DNA of 64,000 nt from contig NZ_JAAGOB010000002.1 of the NCBI RefSeq assembly GCF_010550695.1, positions 124,001-188,000 on the forward strand. Reading direction: 5' to 3'. Shown piece by piece: positions 42,251 through 51,592 of this stretch. The first letter of the stretch is position 1. Each line of letters opens with the position of its first letter. The stretch comes from Phytoactinopolyspora alkaliphila (GTDB lineage Bacteria > Actinomycetota > Actinomycetes > Jiangellales > Jiangellaceae). The translations under genes were made by a program, and so were the position numbers. The notes beneath the pieces were generated by a model. That model saw only the letters and a list, made by a program, of their open reading frames with translations, did not search any database and had not been told where the DNA came from.

Positions 42251-43282
42251 ATGTCTTCCACGACCGTGCGAGCGACGATCACGTCACTTTCCTGGATTCC
42301 GTCCGAAGCCGTCACCGGCATGTCCAAAGGCGCGTTCGAGCTGGGTGTGAGTCACTACGACGAGCCCCCGCCGGACTCGTTCGAGGACCTGGAAGAGCTA
42401 CGCGCGGGTGACCGTTTCCGCTTCGCCAACGTGCTGGCCGCCTCCGGCCGGGTCGAGGACGGCCGGATCGTACGAGCCGTCTACCAGCCGCACTCCACCG
42501 TGGTCATGGGCTCTACGACGGTCCGCGTCGGCAGGCTCGGGGCGACGTTCGCGGCGGTGCCGCTGCCGGTCCTTCGTGGCGAGCCTGAGTTCCGGCCCGA
42601 CGGCAGCGTCCGGCTGACGCAGACGTGCGGCGGGCGGACGGCGGTGCCGATACCCCGGGCCGTCCCCCATCCACCGTTCCTGAAGATGCAGGCACCGTGG
42701 GTATGGACCACGCTCGGTCTCACCCTCCGTCCCGACGGCACGTCGGAGACGGAACTCATCGGTGCGAGCACCTTTCCGCGGCATTGGGTGTACGACGCGA
42801 GCCGGACGCTGGCGTTCAAATCCGGTCTCACCGACTACGCCGGTTGGGCCGCGCACTCGTTCGGCGCCCGTACGCCGTGGGGAGACGAGGATTCCCCGGC
42901 GCTGGTCACCGAGGCGGAGAGCGCGAGCGAACGCGTCCTGTCCAAGCTACTGATGAGTGGCGCGTCCCGGCCGAGAATCACCTCCCTGCGCGCAGGCGAG
43001 ACGCTCACCCGGCAAGGTGACGCTGGAGACGAGCTGTATCTCCTGCTCGACGGAGTTCTTGCTGTCGACGTCGACGGCGACGAGCTCGCACAGCTGGGCC
43101 CCGGCGCGATCCTCGGCGAGCGGGCCGTTCTGGAGCACGGCCTTCGCACGTCGACGCTCACCGCCGTCACACCGGTGCGAGTCGCCGTCGCACCGGGAGA
43201 CACGATCGACCGGGCTCGGCTCGCCATGCTCGCGGACTCGCATCGGCGCGAAGACCGCGCCGGCCGAGCTGAGCCGGCGTGA
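42251..43282 (+). CDS. Protein with C-terminal cyclic-nucleotide-binding domain
   Basis: A 343-residue soluble protein. Residues 1-235 form an unrecognised beta-rich domain with several Trp/Pro-rich blocks (PHPPFLKMQAPWVWTT). Residues about 240-325 are a CNB domain. Its phosphate-binding-cassette-like segment GAILGERAVLEHGLRTST includes the conserved Glu and Arg. There is no DNA-binding domain, so it is not a Crp/Fnr regulator. It sits divergent from a nucleotidyl cyclase and overlaps a metallo-hydrolase gene (GTGA). Binding of the cyclase product is a strong inference. The ATG at 42251 follows a GGAG site. Confidence 0.8.
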   Translation: MSSTTVRATITSLSWIPSEAVTGMSKGAFELGVSHYDEPPPDSFEDLEELRAGDRFRFANVLAASGRVEDGRIVRAVYQPHSTVVMGSTTVRVGRLGATFAAVPLPVLRGEPEFRPDGSVRLTQTCGGRTAVPIPRAVPHPPFLKMQAPWVWTTLGLTLRPDGTSETELIGASTFPRHWVYDASRTLAFKSGLTDYAGWAAHSFGARTPWGDEDSPALVTEAESASERVLSKLLMSGASRPRITSLRAGETLTRQGDAGDELYLLLDGVLAVDVDGDELAQLGPGAILGERAVLEHGLRTSTLTAVTPVRVAVAPGDTIDRARLAMLADSHRREDRAGRAEPA

Positions 43283-44115
43283 AGCTGGTCCTTCACGGGG
43301 TTCGCGGCTCGACGCCGGCGTCCGGACCGGGGTTTCTCCGCGTCGGCGGACATACGTCGTGCGTGTCCGTGACCTTGCGCAACGCGGCGGCGCCGGCACT
43401 CGTCCTGGACGCGGGGACCGGATTGACCAATCTGTCGGCGATGCTCGGCGGAGCACCGTTTCGCGGCGAGATCGTGCTGAGCCATCTGCACTGGGACCAT
43501 GTCCAGGGGATCCCGTTCTTCCGGGCGGGCGACACCGCTGCCGCCGACGTCATCCTGCATCTGCCCGCCCAGGACGGCGCCGCGGCGGGCAGGCCGGGAT
43601 CGGCCGCCACGCTCCTGCGCCGCACGATGTCGCCGCCGCATTTCCCGATCGGCCCGGAAGGCCTTGCCGGTCGATGGCGCTTCGAGGCCCGCGACGCCGG
43701 ATGGTTCACGGCGGGCGGGGCGAGGGTGCTGCTCGCCGACGTGCCGCACAAGGGCGGGCGAACCTTCGGCATCAGGGTGGAGGCCGACGACGCCTCATTC
43801 GCCTATCTGCCGGACCATGATCCTTCTCTCGACCCCGGACCCGGCGTCGCGTTGGCCAAGGGTGTCGACGTGCTTCTTCACGACGCCCAGTTCACCGACG
43901 CCGAACGTCGGTGGGCGCGGGCGTACGGGCACGCGACCATCGAAGACGCGATCACCGTGGCGGTCCGCGCCGGAGTGCGCCGCCTAATGCTGGTCCACCA
44001 CGGACCGGCCCGCACCGACGACCAGATCGAGGAGCTCACCGCGAAGTATGCCGCCGATGCACCACTTCCCGTGACCGTGGGCCGGGAGGGCGACGAACTC
44101 GACCTCGGCCGCTGA
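43279..44115 (+). CDS. MBL-fold metallo-hydrolase (possible cyclic-nucleotide phosphodiesterase)
   Basis: A 278-residue metallo-beta-lactamase-fold enzyme. The binuclear metal motif HxHxDH is at H69, H71, D73 and H74 (SHLHWDH). Later ligands are likely in LLHDAQFTD, YGHAT and LVHHGPA. Its COG1235/phosphodiesterase-like layout lacks beta-lactamase or glyoxalase features. The GTG start overlaps the stop of the CNB protein gene. With a cyclase next door, hydrolysis of cAMP/cGMP is a reasonable hypothesis, but other phosphodiester substrates fit equally by sequence. It ends three bases from the convergent truA. Confidence 0.78.
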   Translation: MKLVLHGVRGSTPASGPGFLRVGGHTSCVSVTLRNAAAPALVLDAGTGLTNLSAMLGGAPFRGEIVLSHLHWDHVQGIPFFRAGDTAAADVILHLPAQDGAAAGRPGSAATLLRRTMSPPHFPIGPEGLAGRWRFEARDAGWFTAGGARVLLADVPHKGGRTFGIRVEADDASFAYLPDHDPSLDPGPGVALAKGVDVLLHDAQFTDAERRWARAYGHATIEDAITVAVRAGVRRLMLVHHGPARTDDQIEELTAKYAADAPLPVTVGREGDELDLGR

Positions 44116-44118
44116 TCG

Positions 44119-44994
44119 TCACGGGTCGGGAAGCACCCGGAGCCGACGGGTCGCCCGCGCCTGTGTGGCGAGCTCGCCGTCCGGCGGATAACCGACCCGC
44201 TCCAGCGTGAGCCCGTGCGCCGGCGCCACCGTCACTGCGGAGTCCCGCACGCCCTTCGCCAACACGGTCGCGGGCCAGTCGACCGGGCGCCGGCCGTCGC
44301 CCACGAACAGCAGCGCGCCGATCATCGCGCGAACCTGGTGGTGACAGAACGCGTCCGCCTCGACGACAGCGAACGCGAGCCCATCGACGGTCCGTTCCCA
44401 CGACAGCGTCCGCAGCTCTCGGATGGTGGTGGCACCAGCCCGGGCGCGGCAGTAGGCGGCGAAGTCGTGCTCACCCAGCAGCCCCGCTGCAGCCGCGTTC
44501 ATCGCGGCCAGGTCGAGTGGGCGGTCATGCCACAGGATGTGCGAGCGCAGGAGCGGGTCCACGCCGTACGACGAGTCGGCCACCCGATAGACATAGCGAC
44601 GCCAGATCGCGGAGAAGCGCGCGTCAAACCCGTCAGGTGCGACGGCGGCAGCGGCCACGCGAACGTCGTCGGGCAGCAACCCGGCCAGCCGCCGCACCAA
44701 TGCGCGTTCCGGCGGCACGTCGGACCGCCCCGGCAATGATTCCCAGCCCTCGACGGGTAAGTCAACGTGGCATACCTGGCCACGAGCATGCACACCGGAG
44801 TCCGTCCGTCCCGCCACGGTGAGGCGCGGAGCCTCGGTTCGCAGGACCGTGCCCAAGGCCGTTTCCAGCACACCCTGGACCGTGCGCAGCCCCGGCTGCG
44901 CAGCCCACCCGGAGAAGCCGGTGCCGTCGTAGGCGACGTCGAGCCGGACACGCAACAGCCCACCGCTCCCAGGTGCGGAGTCGGTGGGCTGCAT
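44119..44994 (-). CDS. truA: tRNA pseudouridine(38-40) synthase TruA
   Basis: A 291-residue enzyme that isomerises uridines 38-40 in the tRNA anticodon arm. The catalytic Asp is in [13 protein letters not shown], and N-terminal [13 protein letters not shown] and RSHILWHDR are family blocks. It follows rplQ, the standard actinobacterial position, after a 74-bp gap. That gap holds a likely terminator and a 13-base dyad (44998-45010) directly before the start, so truA may have its own short leader. Confidence 0.95.
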   Translation of the reverse strand: MQPTDSAPGSGGLLRVRLDVAYDGTGFSGWAAQPGLRTVQGVLETALGTVLRTEAPRLTVAGRTDSGVHARGQVCHVDLPVEGWESLPGRSDVPPERALVRRLAGLLPDDVRVAAAAVAPDGFDARFSAIWRRYVYRVADSSYGVDPLLRSHILWHDRPLDLAAMNAAAAGLLGEHDFAAYCRARAGATTIRELRTLSWERTVDGLAFAVVEADAFCHHQVRAMIGALLFVGDGRRPVDWPATVLAKGVRDSAVTVAPAHGLTLERVGYPPDGELATQARATRRLRVLPDP

Positions 44995-45032
44995 GCTGTG
45001 AGAATCTCACGGTGCTCGCGGCGGAACACTAC

Positions 45033-45064
45033 CCGGTGCTGGGGCAGGCGGCCACGAGCACCGG
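45033..45064 (-). terminator. Terminator-like hairpin after rplQ
   Basis: CCGGTGCT (45033-45040) and AGCACCGG (45057-45064) form an 8-bp perfect stem around 16 bases, beginning five bases after the rplQ stop. It is the likely end of the alpha-operon transcript. Confidence 0.5.
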
Positions 45065-45068
45065 CGAG

Positions 45069-45632
45069 TCAGGCCTTGGCCTCGTCCTCGGGCTCGTCCT
45101 GCGAGCCCTCGGCCTCGTCGACCGCGGCTTCCTCGTCGGTGGTCTCGGGTTTCGATTCCTCGGCCGCCTCTGCGGTGACCTCAGCCTCGTCAGCCGCCTC
45201 GGCCGCCGGAGCCGCGGTGGTGTCCGCCGCGGCCCGCCGGGTAGCGCTGGTCGCTTCCTGGACGACCTGCTCCGCCAGCGGCTCGACCAGTTCGATGACG
45301 GCCATCGGAGCGTTGTCGCCCTTACGCGGGCCGATCTTCACAATCCGGGTGTAGCCGCCGTCGCGGTTCTCGTACCGCGGCCCGATCTCAGTGAAGAGAA
45401 CGTGGACGATTCCCTTGTCGCGGATCGTGCTCTGCACCTGCCGCCGAGCGTGCAAGTCGCCACGCTTGGCCTTGGTGATCAGCCGCTCCGCCACCGGCCG
45501 CAGCCGGCGGGCCTTGGCCTCGGTGGTGGTGATGCTGCCGTGCTCGAACAGCGCCGTAGCCAGGTTGGCCAGGATCGCACGCTGGTGCGACGGCGAACCG
45601 CCCAGGCGAGCACCCTTGGTGGGGGTGGGCAT
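45069..45632 (-). CDS. rplQ: 50S ribosomal protein L17
   Basis: A 187-residue L17 that binds 23S rRNA near the exit tunnel. Residues 1-120 are the normal family domain ([20 protein letters not shown] at the start). Residues 125-187 are an acidic, Ala/Glu-rich tail found in several actinobacteria but absent from the roughly 120-residue E. coli protein. It is the last gene of the alpha operon, 60 bases after rpoA. Confidence 0.97.
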   Translation of the reverse strand: MPTPTKGARLGGSPSHQRAILANLATALFEHGSITTTEAKARRLRPVAERLITKAKRGDLHARRQVQSTIRDKGIVHVLFTEIGPRYENRDGGYTRIVKIGPRKGDNAPMAVIELVEPLAEQVVQEATSATRRAAADTTAAPAAEAADEAEVTAEAAEESKPETTDEEAAVDEAEGSQDEPEDEAKA

Positions 45633-45692
45633 CGTGATCTTCTCCTGTGTTGGTCAGTGTTCAGCCCGGACGCCCGAAGGCGACAGGACGGA

Positions 45693-46706
45693 TCAGTACT
45701 GCTCGTCCTCAGCGAAGGACTGGTCGTCGTCGCCGTATGCGTCAACCGCCGCGGTGGGGTCGAATCCCGGTGCGCTGTCCTTGAGCCCGAGGCCCATGGT
45801 CACCAGCTTCGCCTTCACCTCGTCGATCGACTTCTGCCCGAAGTTGCGGATGTCGAGCAGGTCGGCCTCGCTGCGCGAGACCAGCTCACCCACCGTGTGG
45901 ATGCCCTCCCGCTTGAGGCAGTTGTAAGACCGGACCGTGAGCTGCAGGTCTTCGATCGGCAGCGCCAGGTCCGCCGCGAGCTGCGCGTCGACCGGCGACG
46001 GGCCGATCTCGATGCCCTCGGCCTCGATGTTGAGCTCCCGCGCCAGCCCGAACAGCTCCACGAGGGTGCTACCGGCCGAAGCCAGGGCATCCCGGGGGCG
46101 GATCGACTGCTTGGTCTCCACGTCGACGATGAGCTTGTCGAAGTCGGTGCGGCCCTCGACTCGGGTCGCCTCGACCTTGTAGCTGACCTTCAGGACCGGC
46201 GAGTAGATGGAGTCGACCGGAATCCGCCCGATCTCGGCGTCGTTGCGCTTGTTCTGCACCGCGGAGACGTAGCCGCGGCCACGCTCGACGGTGAGCTCCA
46301 TCTCAAGCTTGCCCTTGCCGTTGAGCGTGGCGATGTGCAGGTCTGGGTTGTGCACCTCGACGCCGGCGGGCGGCGCGATGTCCGCCGCCGTCACCGCTCC
46401 GGGGCCCTGCTTGCGCAGGTACATCACGACCGGCTCGTCGTGCTCCGACGAAACCACCAGGCCCTTGAGGTTGAGGATGACGTCGGTGACGTCCTCCTTC
46501 ACCCCCGGGATGGTGGTGAACTCGTGCAGAACTCCGTCGATGCGGATGGAGGTGATCGCCGCTCCCGGAATGGAGGAGAGCAGCGTACGGCGCAGCGAGT
46601 TGCCGAGGGTGTAGCCGAAACCGGGCTCCAGTGGCTCGATGACGAACCGGGAGCGATCATCGGCCACGGTCTCCTCGGAGAGCGTGGGACGCTGGGTAAT
46701 GAGCAC
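45693..46706 (-). CDS. rpoA: DNA-directed RNA polymerase subunit alpha
   Basis: A 337-residue full-length alpha. The N-terminal dimerisation/assembly domain includes [18 protein letters not shown], and the C-terminal domain binds UP elements and activators ([18 protein letters not shown]). An acidic tail follows. The position between rpsD and rplQ is standard. Confidence 0.98.
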   Translation of the reverse strand: MLITQRPTLSEETVADDRSRFVIEPLEPGFGYTLGNSLRRTLLSSIPGAAITSIRIDGVLHEFTTIPGVKEDVTDVILNLKGLVVSSEHDEPVVMYLRKQGPGAVTAADIAPPAGVEVHNPDLHIATLNGKGKLEMELTVERGRGYVSAVQNKRNDAEIGRIPVDSIYSPVLKVSYKVEATRVEGRTDFDKLIVDVETKQSIRPRDALASAGSTLVELFGLARELNIEAEGIEIGPSPVDAQLAADLALPIEDLQLTVRSYNCLKREGIHTVGELVSRSEADLLDIRNFGQKSIDEVKAKLVTMGLGLKDSAPGFDPTAAVDAYGDDDQSFAEDEQY

Positions 46707-46807
46707 GGGTACTTCCTTTCCGCGCCGCCCGCTATTTGACGGTCGCGATCAGGCGTGAGTCCGGTCGTCCACCGGACGACCGGAACCACATCGAGTAGTT
46801 TGGTGCG

Positions 46808-47413
46808 CTACTTCGAGTAGAACTCGACGATCAGCTGTTCCTGAACCGGCGTGTCGATCTGCTGCCGGGTGGGAAGCTGGTGGACGAGGACCCGCAGCTG
46901 GTTGGGGATGACTTCCAGCCAGGGCGCTACGGGACGCTCGCCGTGGGTTTCACGAGCGATGATGAAAGGCGTCATCTCGCGGGACTTCTCCCGGACATCG
47001 ATGACGTCGTAGGGGCTGACCTGGAAGGACGGAACGTCAACCTTGCGTCCGTTCACCAGGAAATGGCCGTGCACGACGAGCTGGCGGGCGTGCCGCCGGG
47101 TGCGGGCCAGGCCGGAGCGGTAGATGACGTTGTCCAGCCGCGACTCCAGGATCTGAAGAAGCCGCTCGCCGGTACGTCCCTTGGTCTTGTTCGCCTCTTC
47201 ATAGTAGCGCCGGAACTGCTTCTCCAGGACGCCGTACGTGTAACGCGCCTTCTGCTTCTCGTGCAGCTGTACGCGGTACTCGCTCTCCTTCTGCCGGCCG
47301 CGGCCGTGCTGGCCGGGCGGGTACGGGCGGCGTTCGTAAGCTTTGTCCTCGCCCAGGAGGTCGACGCCGAGACGGCGCGACTTCTTCGTGATGGGGCCGG
47401 TGTAACGAGCCAT
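46808..47413 (-). CDS. rpsD: 30S ribosomal protein S4
   Basis: A 201-residue S4 with an S4 RNA-binding domain in the second half (RLDNVIYRSGLARTRRHARQ). The N-terminus lacks the four-Cys zinc site found in some paralogues. It binds the 16S 5' domain and nucleates assembly, and it is encoded between rpsK and rpoA. Confidence 0.98.
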   Translation of the reverse strand: MARYTGPITKKSRRLGVDLLGEDKAYERRPYPPGQHGRGRQKESEYRVQLHEKQKARYTYGVLEKQFRRYYEEANKTKGRTGERLLQILESRLDNVIYRSGLARTRRHARQLVVHGHFLVNGRKVDVPSFQVSPYDVIDVREKSREMTPFIIARETHGERPVAPWLEVIPNQLRVLVHQLPTRQQIDTPVQEQLIVEFYSK

Positions 47414-47445
47414 GGTGGTTCAGGTCTCCTCGTGATCTCGGGCGG

Positions 47446-47844
47446 TCAGACGCGTCGACGCTTCGGCGGACGGCAGCCGTTGTGCGCCTGCGGGGTCACG
47501 TCGGAGATCGAGCCGACCTCGAGGCCGACGGCCTGCAGCGACCGGATCGCCGTCTCCCGGCCCGAGCCCGGACCCTTGACGAAGACGTCGACCTTGCGCA
47601 TGCCGTGCTCCTGAGCGCGACGCGCGGCGGCCTCGGCCGCCATCTGCGCAGCGAACGGAGTCGACTTGCGGGAGCCCTTGAAGCCGACCTGGCCGGCACT
47701 GGCCCACGAGATCACGTTCCCCTGCGGGTCGGTGATCGAGACGATGGTGTTGTTGAAGGTGCTCTTGATGTGCGCTACACCATGAGCGACATTCTTGCGT
47801 TCCTTACGACGCACCTTGGTTGTGCGCCCCTTGGCTGGTGGCAT
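47446..47844 (-). CDS. rpsK: 30S ribosomal protein S11
   Basis: A 132-residue S11, a platform protein contacting the E-site codon region. It ends with the conserved [13 protein letters not shown]-like tail (here [13 protein letters not shown]). Gene order rpsM-rpsK-rpsD is conserved. Confidence 0.98.
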   Translation of the reverse strand: MPPAKGRTTKVRRKERKNVAHGVAHIKSTFNNTIVSITDPQGNVISWASAGQVGFKGSRKSTPFAAQMAAEAAARRAQEHGMRKVDVFVKGPGSGRETAIRSLQAVGLEVGSISDVTPQAHNGCRPPKRRRV

Positions 47845-47905
47845 GTGTGGTTCTCCCTGTCAAAAGTCTGTTGTGGTCAGCACTGGCGAGCGGGCTGCGG
47901 AAGCG

Positions 47906-48283
47906 TTACTTTCCGGCCTTCTTCTTGCCGGCGACGGTCTTCTTGCGGCCCTTGCGCGTACGGGCATTGGTGTGCGTGCGCTGACCACGGACAGGAAGTC
48001 CGCGGCGGTGCCGGATGCCCTGGTAGCTGCCGATCTCGATCTTCCGGCGGATGTCGCCCTGCACCTCGCGGCGCAGGTCGCCCTCGATCTGGTAGTTGGC
48101 TTCGATCCAGTCACGGAGCTTCACGAGCTCCTCGTCGCCGAGATCCTTGACCCGAAGGTCCGGGCTGATGCCGGTCTGCTTCAGGGTCTCGAGCGAACGG
48201 GTCCGGCCGATGCCGAAAATGTAGGTAAGTGCGACCTCGAGGCGCTTGTCGCGCGGGAGGTCTACACCAACAAGGCGTGCCAT
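47906..48283 (-). CDS. rpsM: 30S ribosomal protein S13
   Basis: A 125-residue S13, a head protein at the subunit bridge. It begins [20 protein letters not shown]. The C-terminal basic tail ([15 protein letters not shown]) reaches the P-site tRNA. The ATG at 48283 is preferred to an upstream in-frame start because of the family N-terminus. Confidence 0.98.
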   Translation of the reverse strand: MARLVGVDLPRDKRLEVALTYIFGIGRTRSLETLKQTGISPDLRVKDLGDEELVKLRDWIEANYQIEGDLRREVQGDIRRKIEIGSYQGIRHRRGLPVRGQRTHTNARTRKGRKKTVAGKKKAGK

Positions 48284-48484
48284 GTGGTTCTCGCTTCTCC
48301 TCAAACGAGTGCGATGGTCTGTGCGCGTCGCGTCTCGGCCGGCCATGCTTGGCGGTCGAGCCCCGGCCAACGCTTCCGGGGGTGGGCACCCACGTGAGTC
48401 TCGGTGTGGGCGGTGCTGACGCGCTGAGTGATATTCAGTTGTCTCGGGGCGATCCGGCCTGGAACGGCCGCGCCGGTGGTGTGA

Positions 48485-48598
48485 TCAGCCCTGCCGCTGC
48501 TTGTGACGCGGGTTATCGCAGATAACCATCACACGGCGGTGGCGGCGGATCACTCTGCACTTGTCGCACATGGGCTTGACGCTCGGCTTGACCTTCAT
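48485..48598 (-). CDS. rpmJ: 50S ribosomal protein L36 (zinc-binding form)
   Basis: A 37-residue protein beginning [14 protein letters not shown] and ending [10 protein letters not shown]. Zinc ligands C11, C14, C27 and H32 are present, so this is the C+ form. It lies between infA and rpsM as in most bacteria. Whether a zinc-free paralogue exists elsewhere cannot be seen here. Confidence 0.97.
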   Translation of the reverse strand: MKVKPSVKPMCDKCRVIRRHRRVMVICDNPRHKQRQG

Positions 48599-48670
48599 CA
48601 GATCTCTCTCATCAACGCGTGTTGCGTAGGTCGGACGGGCTGGCCCGCGCCTTCAACACATGTGAATGGG

Positions 48671-48892
48671 TTACTTGTAGCGGTAGACGATGCGACCGCG
48701 GGTCAGGTCGTACGGACTCAGCTCGACCACAACCCGGTCCTGCGGGAGGATCCGGATGTAGTACTGACGCATCTTTCCGGAAATGTGTGCAAGGACCTTG
48801 TGACCATTGTCCAGCTCCACCCTGAACATGGCGTTGGGTAGAGCTTCGGCCACGGTGCCCTCGATCTCGATGACCCCGTCTTTTTTCGCCAT
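48671..48892 (-). CDS. infA: Translation initiation factor IF-1
   Basis: A 73-residue OB-fold protein ([20 protein letters not shown] at the start; ending RGRIVYRYK). It occupies the A site during initiation. The ATG at 48892 has a GGAGG site. It heads the infA-rpmJ-rpsM-rpsK-rpsD-rpoA-rplQ unit after a 719-bp gene-free region. Confidence 0.98.
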   Translation of the reverse strand: MAKKDGVIEIEGTVAEALPNAMFRVELDNGHKVLAHISGKMRQYYIRILPQDRVVVELSPYDLTRGRIVYRYK

Positions 48893-49142
48893 AGCCTCCG
48901 CACTTCTTCGTCTTGTCGACTGCCTCAGGCACACTGATCCGCCACCACGCAACGTGCCGGCGGTGAGCCTGGCCGCACACTTCTATCCTCGACGACAAGC
49001 ATCGGGATCAGCCGCGAAGGCGCGATCAGGCAAGCCACAGTGGGCCAACGCCAGATTCTACGCCACAACCCACGGCCAAGCCAAACCGCCAGGCGGCGGC
49101 AAAACTGGGCGGTAAGCCACCACGCCCGCTTGCTCCCCGCGC

Positions 49143-49597
49143 TGTGTCACCTGATCGTCGATATGTCGTCTGATCGTTCTACTGGTTGTGATCAGACGTC
49201 GAACACCGCGACAGATGCCGGAGTGTGCCATCTGATCTCGTCTCACGGTGTGGACGCGAGACGATCAGGTGTCCGAACTGACTCCATACCCGGGCCTTGG
49301 TCATCTGATCCATGTGACTCACCGGCGTCGTTGCAGCGGAAACGTCATGTACCGACCACCCCGCACAAGACAGACAGCGTAGCGCGCTAGTGGTGAGCGA
49401 CAGCTAGATCGGCTGAGCCATCCCCGGTGGATCAGATGACGATGACGCGCACAAGGGCGCCGCTTGGCCATCTGATCCTCTTGCGTCCACACGGTGAGAT
49501 AGATCAGGTGGCACATCGGGGCCGCTGCCAGCGTGTTCGTCGTCTGATCATCACCACCGGAAACGATCAGACGACGTATCGACGATCAGGTGACACA
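49143..49597. repeat. 455-bp symmetric inverted-repeat region upstream of infA
   Basis: The outermost arms 49143-49178 and 49562-49597 match over 36 bp with one mismatch. Similarity continues inwards for roughly 170 bp per arm. The sequence YCTGATC, or its complement GATCAGR, occurs 12 times at mirror-symmetric spacings (about 18, 21, 41, 32, 41, then a central gap of about 126, then 41, 31, 41, 22, 18). The short reading frames it contains differ between the arms and look fortuitous. It fills most of the 49.1-49.6 kb gap between the DUF1707 gene and infA. The remaining 48893-49142 presumably holds the infA promoter, but no clear box stands out. Confidence 0.8.
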
Positions 49598-49611
49598 ACC
49601 GGGACGAGGCT

Positions 49612-50088
49612 TCATTTCAGTGGACGGTCGCCCCATTTGGAGCGGTAGGCGAGCTCGCCGGTACCGAGGACGACGCCCCATGGTCCCGCCACCCACAACG
49701 GCCAGAGGTATTGCAGGCCCTCGTCCGAGGCCACCAGCACCAGGAACCAGATCACCATGCTCAAGGCAACGGTGGCGCCGTAGACCCACCAGCTCACCGT
49801 CAGCAGGGTACGGGCGATGCGCTGCAGCGTGATCCGCCGCGCCGGTGGTGGAGCGGACCGGGGCAGCCGATTGACCTGCGGCATGAGGGGAGCGGGACTT
49901 CTCCGCGCGATCGGGAGGTCGTCGATCACGTCGTCGAGTTGCCGGTAGGTGCGAGCTCCGTACGCGGACTCGATCCGGTTCATGAGTTCGTCCTGGTCGA
50001 GGCGGCCCTCGGTGTGGGCTTCCTGCAAGATCTCGACCACGCGCTCGCGGTCGGAGTCACTGGCGCGCATATCGGACCGGCTGGGCAT
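49612..50088 (-). CDS. DUF1707 domain-containing small membrane protein
   Basis: A 158-residue protein. The N-terminal DUF1707 motif MRASDSDRERVVEILQEAHT plus EGRLDQDELMNRIESAYGAR is diagnostic. A basic Pro-rich linker and two C-terminal hydrophobic segments with Trp-rich flanks follow. Function is unknown, and relatives are abundant in actinobacteria. The ATG at 50088 is chosen (a Met at 50070 is also possible). It is inserted between map and infA, which are adjacent in many genomes. GATACT six bases before the start could allow leaderless expression. Confidence 0.8.
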   Translation of the reverse strand: MPSRSDMRASDSDRERVVEILQEAHTEGRLDQDELMNRIESAYGARTYRQLDDVIDDLPIARRSPAPLMPQVNRLPRSAPPPARRITLQRIARTLLTVSWWVYGATVALSMVIWFLVLVASDEGLQYLWPLWVAGPWGVVLGTGELAYRSKWGDRPLK

Positions 50089-50178
50089 GCGTCCAGTATC
50101 GGCGAAGGCGCGTCTCACGGCCATGGGGGTAACCCCCGATTCCGCCCTCAGGGACGCCCGTGCGTGAAGCGGGACTCG

Positions 50179-50997
50179 TCAGGACAGGGCGCCCGAATGG
50201 TGCACACCGAGCGCCGAGAGCCGTTCTACTCCGCCATCGGGCGCCGTCAGCACGAACGGCCCGTCGTCGGTGACCGCCACGCTGTGCTCGACGTGGGCCG
50301 CCGATGATCCGTCCGCGCTCTTGACCGTCCAACCGTCCGCCAGAGTCACGGTGTCCGCGCCGCCGTTGGTGATCATCGGCTCGATCGCCAGACACAGGCC
50401 GGGCACCAGTTTCGGCCCACGCTGCCGGGTGCGGTAGTTCATCACGTGTGGATCCTGGTGCATCTGAGTGCCGATCCCGTGCCCGCCGAACTCCTCGACG
50501 ATGCCGTACTCGCCCCGCGCGCGAACCAGGTTCTCCACCGCCGTGCCGATATCGCGAAGCCGCCCGCCCGGCTGCATCGCAGCGATTCCGGCCCACAACG
50601 CGTCCTCGCAGGTGGTGAGCATGTGGGCGACGTCCTCGGGGATCTCGCCCACCGGGATGGTGACGGCGGCATCGCCGTGCCAACCGTCGAGGACCGCGCC
50701 GAAGTCGAGCGACACGATGTCGCCCTCCTGGAACGGAGTGTCGTTCGGGATGCCGTGAACGACGACGTCATTGACCGACACGCACACGGTCGCCGGAAAG
50801 CCGTGGTAGCCGAGGAAGTTCGACCGGGCGCCGCGGGCGGCCAGTTCGCGCCGGGCGATCGCGTCCAGGTCCATGCCGGTGGTGCCCGGCTGTACCGCCT
50901 CGCGCATCACCGCATGGATCTCGGCGACCACCAGCCCAGCGGCGCGCATGCCGGCGAGTTGTGCCTTGTCCTTGATCTCCAAAGTCGGCCGTTTCAC
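50179..50997 (-). CDS. map: Type I methionine aminopeptidase
   Basis: A 272-residue metalloenzyme that removes the initiator Met. Metal ligands are evident in SLDFGAVLDGWHGDAAVT (two Asp), EFGGHGIG (His), AIEPMI (Glu) and AHVEHSVAV (Glu). The GTG start at 50997 is supported by family length. It follows adk by 13 bp in the secY-adk-map unit. Confidence 0.97.
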   Translation of the reverse strand: MKRPTLEIKDKAQLAGMRAAGLVVAEIHAVMREAVQPGTTGMDLDAIARRELAARGARSNFLGYHGFPATVCVSVNDVVVHGIPNDTPFQEGDIVSLDFGAVLDGWHGDAAVTIPVGEIPEDVAHMLTTCEDALWAGIAAMQPGGRLRDIGTAVENLVRARGEYGIVEEFGGHGIGTQMHQDPHVMNYRTRQRGPKLVPGLCLAIEPMITNGGADTVTLADGWTVKSADGSSAAHVEHSVAVTDDGPFVLTAPDGGVERLSALGVHHSGALS

Positions 50998-51010
50998 GTC
51001 GGCTGCCGGT

Positions 51011-51592
51011 TCACGCTTCCGGGCTGGCCGCGGAGATCGCGTCCTCCACCCGTGCGGCCACGTCGTCGACCGCGCCTTGGCCGTCGACTCGCAGCAACAG
51101 ACCTCGTTCGGCGTATACCGCCGTCAACGGAGCGGTCTGCTCCCGGTAGACCCGGAGCCGGTTACGGATGACCTCTTCGGAATCGTCTGTGCGTCCCTCT
51201 TCGGCGGCCCGCTTCAGCAGCCGCGCCACGATCTCGTCCTCGTCGACGACGAGCTCGATCACGTGCTCCAGCGGCGCGTTCTGCGCGGCGAGCACGTTGT
51301 CCAGAAATTCGACCTGGGACAGGGTCCGGGGGTAGCCGTCCAGCAGAAAGCCACTGGCGGTATCGGGCTGCGCAAGCCGGTCGCGAACCATATCGTTGGT
51401 GATCTCGTCCGGAACGTAGTCGCCGGCGTCCATGTAACGCTGCGCCTCGACACCGAGCGGGGTGCCCTCAGACACGTTGGCGCGGAAGATGTCGCCGGTG
51501 GAGATCGCCGGCACGCCGAAATACTCCGCGACCAGGACTGCCTGGGTGCCTTTGCCCGCCCCGGGAGGGCCCATGATGAGAAGTCGGGTCAC
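51011..51592 (-). CDS. adk: Adenylate kinase
   Basis: A 193-residue short-lid adenylate kinase. The P-loop is GPPGAGKGTQ, with the AMP-binding STGDIFRANV and the DGYPRT motif. The GTG start overlaps the secY stop by 4 bp, so translation is coupled. Confidence 0.97.
   Translation of the reverse strand: MTRLLIMGPPGAGKGTQAVLVAEYFGVPAISTGDIFRANVSEGTPLGVEAQRYMDAGDYVPDEITNDMVRDRLAQPDTASGFLLDGYPRTLSQVEFLDNVLAAQNAPLEHVIELVVDEDEIVARLLKRAAEEGRTDDSEEVIRNRLRVYREQTAPLTAVYAERGLLLRVDGQGAVDDVAARVEDAISAASPEA

Noticed and set aside
49040-49516. Small frames (about 65-116 codons) within the infA-upstream repeat, some with similar phrases such as CHLI
   Set aside because: The similarity reflects the inverted DNA repeat itself. 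The frames differ in length and are interrupted in one arm, with no convincing starts.
49143-49597. CRISPR array
   Set aside because: The repeated units are 7-11 bp, occur in both orientations with mirror-symmetric spacing, and lack uniform repeats and spacers or cas genes.
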